From an uncultured Selenomonadales bacterium (GTDB lineage Bacteria > Bacillota > Negativicutes > Selenomonadales > Selenomonadaceae), in the NCBI GenBank assembly GCA_937901445.1, contig CALDHY010000018.1:1-64000 (forward strand): 64,000 bases of DNA, in the 5' to 3' direction. The notes beneath the pieces were generated by a model. It was not told the origin of the DNA and ran no database searches. It saw only the letters and a list, made by a program, of their open reading frames with translations. Within the stretch, counting starts at the first letter, position 1, and the number at the start of each line of letters is the position of its first letter. The position numbers and the translations under genes are program-made. This document shows, piece after piece, positions 59,560 to 64,000 of this stretch.

Positions 59560-60756
59560 TTGAAAAAACTTTTTGATACTGTAATAAAATCGAACATTCA
59601 AGTTGCAGAAAATATTTTTAAACTTGAAATTTTCTCACAGGAACTTTCAGAAATTGCAAGCGCGGGGCAATTCGTACAAGTCAAACTTTCAGATGAATTT
59701 ACATTGCGCCGCCCGCTCGGTATTGCCTCCGCCAAAAACGGCGTTGTTAAAATTTTTTACAGATTAGTCGGGCGCGGTACAAAATTTCTGTCAACTAAAA
59801 AGAGCGGCGAACACTTAAATATTTTGGGCGCACTCGGCAACGGCTTTAATATAAATATTGCAGAAAAAATTTTGCTTGTCGGCGGCGGTATGGGAATTGC
59901 ACCGCTTTTAAGCGTGGCTGAAAAAATCTCTGCAGTTGATATTTTAATGGGCGGCAAAACTTACGGCGAAATTAATTTTTGGATTAAAGAATTTAAATCT
60001 GAAGTCGGAAAAATTTATATAACGACGGACGACGGCAGCAAGGGCAGCAAAGGTTTTGTAACAACACTTTTACCTGAAGTTTTGGAATATGACAACTACG
60101 CGGCAATTTATACTTGCGGTCCGGAAATTATGATGCGCGGCGTCGCGCAAATTGCGGCTGAAAATGATTTGCCCTGTTATGTTTCATTTGAACGGCGTAT
60201 GGCTTGCGGCTTGGGCGCGTGTTTAAGTTGTTCGATTGACACTTCAAACGGCAGAAAAAAAGTTTGCAAAGATGGTCCCGTTTTCGACGCTTACGAAGTT
60301 TTTCCATTAAAGCCGAAAAAAATCGAGTCGAATTTTTCATTTTTGAAGGATAAGCCGGAATTTAAAATTTTCGCTGATGATTGTATTGAAGCCGAATTAT
60401 CCTTTGAAAGGTCGCCCAATTCCTGCGTAAAACTGGTGCGGACGGCTATGGAAGCTTGCGTTAAGTGGCTGTACGATAACGATAAAAAATTTTTCACGAA
60501 TACAAACAGTTCAGATAAATTATTTACGCTGATTTCAAGCAGTTCATTTGCCGTTGCCGTCGGAAAAAATTTACTCAAAAAAATTCATCACTGCCGAATT
60601 TCCGGCAACAAAGCTATTCACAACGAAAAAAATTTTAACTATGAAGAGGGCATCAAGTGTTTAATTTGCCTTTTTGAGTTCGTACAGTGGATTGATAGAA
60701 ATTACGGCAAGAATTATCAGCCGCGCACTTTTGAAATTGAAAAAATCCCGAATTAG
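59560..60756 (+). CDS. pyrK: PyrK-type dihydroorotate dehydrogenase electron transfer subunit fused to a DUF4145-like domain
   Basis: 398 residues instead of about 250. Residues 1-250 are PyrK: FAD-binding TLRRPLGIAS, LVGGGMGIAPLL (106-117), and a [2Fe-2S] site with cysteines 216, 221, 224 and 236. Residues about 270-390 are a DUF4145-like domain (CIEAELSFERSPNSCVKLVR, about 275-294; VKWLYDNDKKFF), a domain usually on type I restriction proteins. PyrK passes electrons from NADH to PyrD. TTG at 59560 follows TAGGGGGTAGGGAA. An ABC-ATPase gene separates it from pyrD, normally directly downstream. Confidence 0.85.
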   Translation: MKKLFDTVIKSNIQVAENIFKLEIFSQELSEIASAGQFVQVKLSDEFTLRRPLGIASAKNGVVKIFYRLVGRGTKFLSTKKSGEHLNILGALGNGFNINIAEKILLVGGGMGIAPLLSVAEKISAVDILMGGKTYGEINFWIKEFKSEVGKIYITTDDGSKGSKGFVTTLLPEVLEYDNYAAIYTCGPEIMMRGVAQIAAENDLPCYVSFERRMACGLGACLSCSIDTSNGRKKVCKDGPVFDAYEVFPLKPKKIESNFSFLKDKPEFKIFADDCIEAELSFERSPNSCVKLVRTAMEACVKWLYDNDKKFFTNTNSSDKLFTLISSSSFAVAVGKNLLKKIHHCRISGNKAIHNEKNFNYEEGIKCLICLFEFVQWIDRNYGKNYQPRTFEIEKIPN

Positions 60757-60795
60757 GGGCTAAGGGCTAGGGACTAAGGACTAGGGGCTAAGGAT
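60754..60795 (+). repeat. Heptad tandem repeat (6 units) over the pyrK stop
   Basis: Six perfect 7-base units (TARGGRN) start with the TAG stop of pyrK and run toward the UvrA-like gene. It is the cleanest tract in the window. Confidence 0.85.
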
Positions 60796-60816
60796 TAAAA
60801 ATATTGGAGAAATTTT

Positions 60817-63288
60817 ATGAATGAAGTTAAAAGTATTTCTGTACGCGGCGCACGTGTTCACAATCTTAAAAATATTAATGTTGAAATACCGCTCGGCAAA
60901 CTTACGGCAATAGCGGGCGTCAGCGGCAGTGGCAAAAGTTCACTTGCACTCGGTACACTTTACGCCGAAGGCTCGCGCAGATATTTAGAGGCGTTGTCAA
61001 CTTACACGCGCCGCCGAATTTCTCAAACAGGCAAGGCAGATTTAGACGAAATTAAACACGTACCCGCCGCGCTTGCACTTCATCAACGCCCCGCGATTCC
61101 GGGTATTCGCAGTACTTTTGGTACTATGTCTGAACTTTTAAACAGTTTGCGGCTTTTATTTTCCCGCGTAGGCAGTCATTGTTGTCCTAACGGGCATTTG
61201 ACAGAACCAAGCATGGCGGTTTCTTTAATGGTTCCGATTAAGTGTCCAATTTGCGGCGAAGAATTTTTTGGACCCGGCGCGGAGGAAATGGCTTTTAATT
61301 CTGACGGTGCATGCAAAACTTGCGGCGGTACGGGTATTTCTTATATTGTTGATGAATCCACGCTTGTACCTAACGAAAATTTGACGATTGACGAAGGCGC
61401 AGTTTTACCTTGGCAAACTTTAATGTGGTCGCTTATGAAAGATATTGCAAGGGATTTGGGCGTCCGCACGAATGTACCTTTCAAAGATTTAACTGACAAG
61501 GAGCGCGAAATTGTTTTTCACGGCGAACCCGTCAAGCATCATATGGTTTATCAAATGAAAACGGGACAAGCCGGCGAAATGGATTTTACATATTTTAACG
61601 CAATTTACACCGTTGAAAACGCGCTGTCAAAAGTTAAAGATGAAGCCGGTATGAAACGTGTTGAAAAATTTTTGCGCATTGGAACTTGCCCTGATTGTCA
61701 CGGTACGCGCTTAAGTGCTAAAGTTCGTTCAACAATTCTTGCCGGAAAAAATTTGGCTGAAGCAACCGCGATGACGCTTGACGAATTAATTATTTGGGTT
61801 AAAAATGTTCCTGCAACTTTGCCGGAAAAATTAATTCCAATGGCTGAAAGTATCATTGAAAGTTTTCTTGACAACGCAAAACGGCTGATTGATTTGGGCT
61901 TAGGTTATCTTTCGCTTGACAGGGCGGGCAATACTCTTTCAACCGGCGAACGTCAAAGAATCCAACTTGCTCGCGCAGTTCGCAATGAAACTACCGGCGT
62001 TTTGTACGTGCTTGATGAGCCGTCTATTGGCTTGCACCCTTCCAACATTGAAGGCTTAATGGCGGTTGTAAAAAATTTAATCGCAGCCGGAAATTCTGTA
62101 GTTTTGGTTGATCACGATGTTAGAGTTTTGAAACAGGCAGATTATCTGATTGAAATGGGACCGCTTGCCGGAAATGACGGCGGCACGATTATCGCGCAGG
62201 GTACGGTTGAAGAAATTTCTAAAAATCCAAATTCAAAAATCGCCGGCTTTATCACTGAAGAAATTAACGTATTGACGCGCAAAAGAATTTCTAAAGAAAA
62301 TCTTTTTGACAACGGCAAAATTATTTTGGAAACTGCGCCTGTTCATACGGTAAAAGAAATTTCGCTTGATATTCCTAAAGGCAGATTAATTTCAGTTACG
62401 GGCGTTAGCGGCAGTGGCAAAACTACACTGATTCTTGAAAGTTTAATTCCCGCGTTGACGGCTTTTATAAATAAAACTAAACTTCCCGCGCACGTCAAAA
62501 AAATTTCTGCTGAAGGAATTAACCGCGCCAATCTGATTGACTCCGCGCCCATTGGTATAAATATTCGTTCGACGGTTGCAACTTACAGCGGCGTTATGGA
62601 CGATTTAAGAAAACTTTTCGCCGCCAATTCAGATTTTACTGCAAGTGATTTTTCATACAACACGGGCAAATTACGCTGTCAAACTTGCGACGGCACGGGG
62701 CAAATTTTGCTTGACGTTCAATTTTTGCCTGATGTTACGGTTATTTGTCCGGATTGTCACGGCTCCCGTTACGGCGCGGCGGCTGAAAATATTTATTTGG
62801 AAAATTTTAGCTTGCCGCAAATTATGAAAATGACAATCAACGAGGCAATTCCAATTTTCGATAAAAATAAAAAAATTTTTGACAAACTAAAAATTTTACA
62901 GGAATTGGGATTGGGATATTTGACATTGGGCGAAGATACGCCCGCACTTAGCGGCGGCGAAGCGCAACGTTTGAAACTTGCAAGCGAAATGAAAAAATCT
63001 CAAGCTGACGCGGTATTTGTATTTGATGAACCAACAGTAGGACTTCACCCGCTGGACGTTCAAACTTTGCTTGCAGTTTTTAATAAATTGGTTGAGGCAG
63101 GCGCAACCGTGATTGTCATTGAACACGATTTAGATTTAATTGCAAACAGCGATTTTATAATTGATATGGGACCGGGCGGCGGCTACAGCGGCGGAAGAAT
63201 CGTCGCGCAGGGTACGCCGGACGAAATTATTAATGTTGCAGAAAGTTTAACTGCTAAATATTTGAGGGATTTTTATGTTAAGAACTGA
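60817..63288 (+). CDS. UvrA-like ABC ATPase (short UvrA paralogue)
   Basis: 823 residues, about 120 shorter than UvrA. Two ABC domains: [19 protein letters not shown] (about 33-51) with [13 protein letters not shown], and [12 protein letters not shown] (about 527) with [12 protein letters not shown]; zinc modules with [16 protein letters not shown] and [16 protein letters not shown] are kept. It lacks part of the insertion that binds UvrB in classic UvrA, as in class III UvrA paralogues linked to drug resistance. ATG follows TTGGAGAAA. It ends 14 bases inside the pyrD gene. Confidence 0.85.
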   Translation: MNEVKSISVRGARVHNLKNINVEIPLGKLTAIAGVSGSGKSSLALGTLYAEGSRRYLEALSTYTRRRISQTGKADLDEIKHVPAALALHQRPAIPGIRSTFGTMSELLNSLRLLFSRVGSHCCPNGHLTEPSMAVSLMVPIKCPICGEEFFGPGAEEMAFNSDGACKTCGGTGISYIVDESTLVPNENLTIDEGAVLPWQTLMWSLMKDIARDLGVRTNVPFKDLTDKEREIVFHGEPVKHHMVYQMKTGQAGEMDFTYFNAIYTVENALSKVKDEAGMKRVEKFLRIGTCPDCHGTRLSAKVRSTILAGKNLAEATAMTLDELIIWVKNVPATLPEKLIPMAESIIESFLDNAKRLIDLGLGYLSLDRAGNTLSTGERQRIQLARAVRNETTGVLYVLDEPSIGLHPSNIEGLMAVVKNLIAAGNSVVLVDHDVRVLKQADYLIEMGPLAGNDGGTIIAQGTVEEISKNPNSKIAGFITEEINVLTRKRISKENLFDNGKIILETAPVHTVKEISLDIPKGRLISVTGVSGSGKTTLILESLIPALTAFINKTKLPAHVKKISAEGINRANLIDSAPIGINIRSTVATYSGVMDDLRKLFAANSDFTASDFSYNTGKLRCQTCDGTGQILLDVQFLPDVTVICPDCHGSRYGAAAENIYLENFSLPQIMKMTINEAIPIFDKNKKIFDKLKILQELGLGYLTLGEDTPALSGGEAQRLKLASEMKKSQADAVFVFDEPTVGLHPLDVQTLLAVFNKLVEAGATVIVIEHDLDLIANSDFIIDMGPGGGYSGGRIVAQGTPDEIINVAESLTAKYLRDFYVKN

Positions 63289-64000
63289 AATTTGCGGTAT
63301 AAAAATGAACACGCCAATTTTGACGGCGTCGGGGACTTTTGGATTTGGTGAAGAATTTGAAGATTTTGTTGACTTAAAAAGACTCGGCGGCGTTATGGTT
63401 AAATGTATCACGCCAAAACCTCGCGCAGGAAATAAGGGCGTGCGAATTACTGAAACGCCCGCCGGTATGTTAAATTGTATCGGCTTGGAAAATCCCGGCG
63501 TTGAAAATTTTTTAGAAAAAATTTTGCCGCGTATCAAAGACAAATTTAACGTCATTGTAAATATCAGCGGCGGCAGTGTCGAAGATTACGGCAGCTTAGC
63601 AAAACTTTTGGACGTTGAAGGCGTGGCGGCGATTGAGTTAAATATTTCCTGCCCAAATGTAAAAGATGGCGGGATTATTTTTGGTACAAATGCAAAGGCG
63701 GCGGCTGAAGTTACGGCGGCGGCTAAAAAAAATACAAGTAAGCCGGTTATCGTTAAACTTAGCCCAAATGTTACTGATATTACTGAAATTGCGCGGGCGG
63801 TTGAGGCGGCAGGTGCAGATTGTATTTCGCTGATTAATACTTTGATGGGAATGGAAATTAATATTCATACGTGGAAACCTACGCTCGGAAATATTACCGG
63901 CGGACTTTCAGGCGGCGCAGTTAAACCGGTTGCCGTCCGTATGGTTTATCAAGTCGCGCAGGTTGTCAAAGTTCCAATAATAGGAATGGGCGGCATTCGC
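63275..64000 (+). CDS. pyrD: Dihydroorotate dehydrogenase B catalytic subunit (partial)
   Basis: 242 residues to the window edge. FMN-binding TIM barrel start with [20 protein letters not shown] (about 4-23), [13 protein letters not shown] (about 123) and [11 protein letters not shown]; the substrate-loop cysteine is C130 region. It oxidises dihydroorotate to orotate with NAD via PyrK. ATG at 63275 follows GAGGGAT and overlaps the UvrA-like gene by 14 bases. The rest lies outside the window. Confidence 0.93.
   Translation, partial: MLRTEICGIKMNTPILTASGTFGFGEEFEDFVDLKRLGGVMVKCITPKPRAGNKGVRITETPAGMLNCIGLENPGVENFLEKILPRIKDKFNVIVNISGGSVEDYGSLAKLLDVEGVAAIELNISCPNVKDGGIIFGTNAKAAAEVTAAAKKNTSKPVIVKLSPNVTDITEIARAVEAAGADCISLINTLMGMEINIHTWKPTLGNITGGLSGGAVKPVAVRMVYQVAQVVKVPIIGMGGIR

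Noticed and set aside
11049..60795. Telomere-like interpretation of the TARGGRN heptads
   Set aside because: Tracts are short, internal, scattered between genes and in both orientations; no sign of a linear end.

Overview
The window most likely comes from a diderm, low-GC Firmicute of the Negativicutes (a Selenomonas-like organism). It combines Firmicutes markers (CodY, GdpP, YybS-type DUF2232, the topA-trmFO-hslVU order, the phoH-ybeY-era order) with a heptosyltransferase-type glycosyltransferase that implies an LPS outer membrane. No ribosomal RNA, phage structural genes, transposase or CRISPR array is visible. The taxonomic call is inference from gene content.

Layout. 1-703: 3' end of dnaE. 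718-4004 (minus): ffh-rpsP-khpA, then a DUF815 ATPase. 4007-4616: minus-strand tRNA block (Cys, Asp, three Gly-derived copies, two carrying an odd insertion). 4624-6372: flagellin-like gene and codY, both preceded by CodY-box-like sites. 6680-8454: GH32 fructosidase and a small protein. 8626-15074 (mostly plus): solute-binding protein, rimO, pncC, secreted proteins, an AraC regulator, VOC and HAD proteins. 15148-20240 (minus): hslU, hslV, trmFO and a TopA homologue that has lost its catalytic residues. 20361-29000 (minus): TRAP-type permease, PIN toxin-antitoxin pair, adenine methyltransferase with a possible nuclease domain, a nuclease-like protein, a truncated DUF4417 gene and a SCIFF-type radical SAM maturase. 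29006-35516: gdpP, DUF2232, HAD, penicillin-binding protein 1A. 35657-37670: universal stress protein and lactate permease. 37815-45173 (minus): ispG, a DUF488/DUF488/dual-OB cassette, rseP, DUF502, a PAP2-like protein, era, ybeY, phoH. 45321-53446: HAD, a large STAND NTPase with TPR-like repeats, a serpin and pnp. 53610-56334: thioesterase and two envelope-polysaccharide genes. 56713-59325: membrane protein, F420-ligase-like protein and GH84 hexosaminidase. 59560-64000: a pyrK-DUF4145 fusion, a UvrA paralogue and the start of pyrD.

The strongest unusual signals are at DNA level. (1) Two nine-base G tracts: one sits in the -35/-10 spacer of the promoter for the STAND NTPase, the other in the early coding part of a polysaccharide gene. 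Both look like phase-variation switches. (2) The 9-mer TCGCGCAGG (or its complement) occurs about 26 times by eye count, in several reading frames and between genes. (3) Heptanucleotide tandem repeats sit on stop codons and gene junctions, in several cases encoding the last residues of the protein. (4) There are at least two families of short intergenic elements. At protein level the degenerate TopA, the DUF488 cassette inside the rseP-ispG run, the PyrK-DUF4145 fusion and the tRNA-Gly insertions deserve attention.
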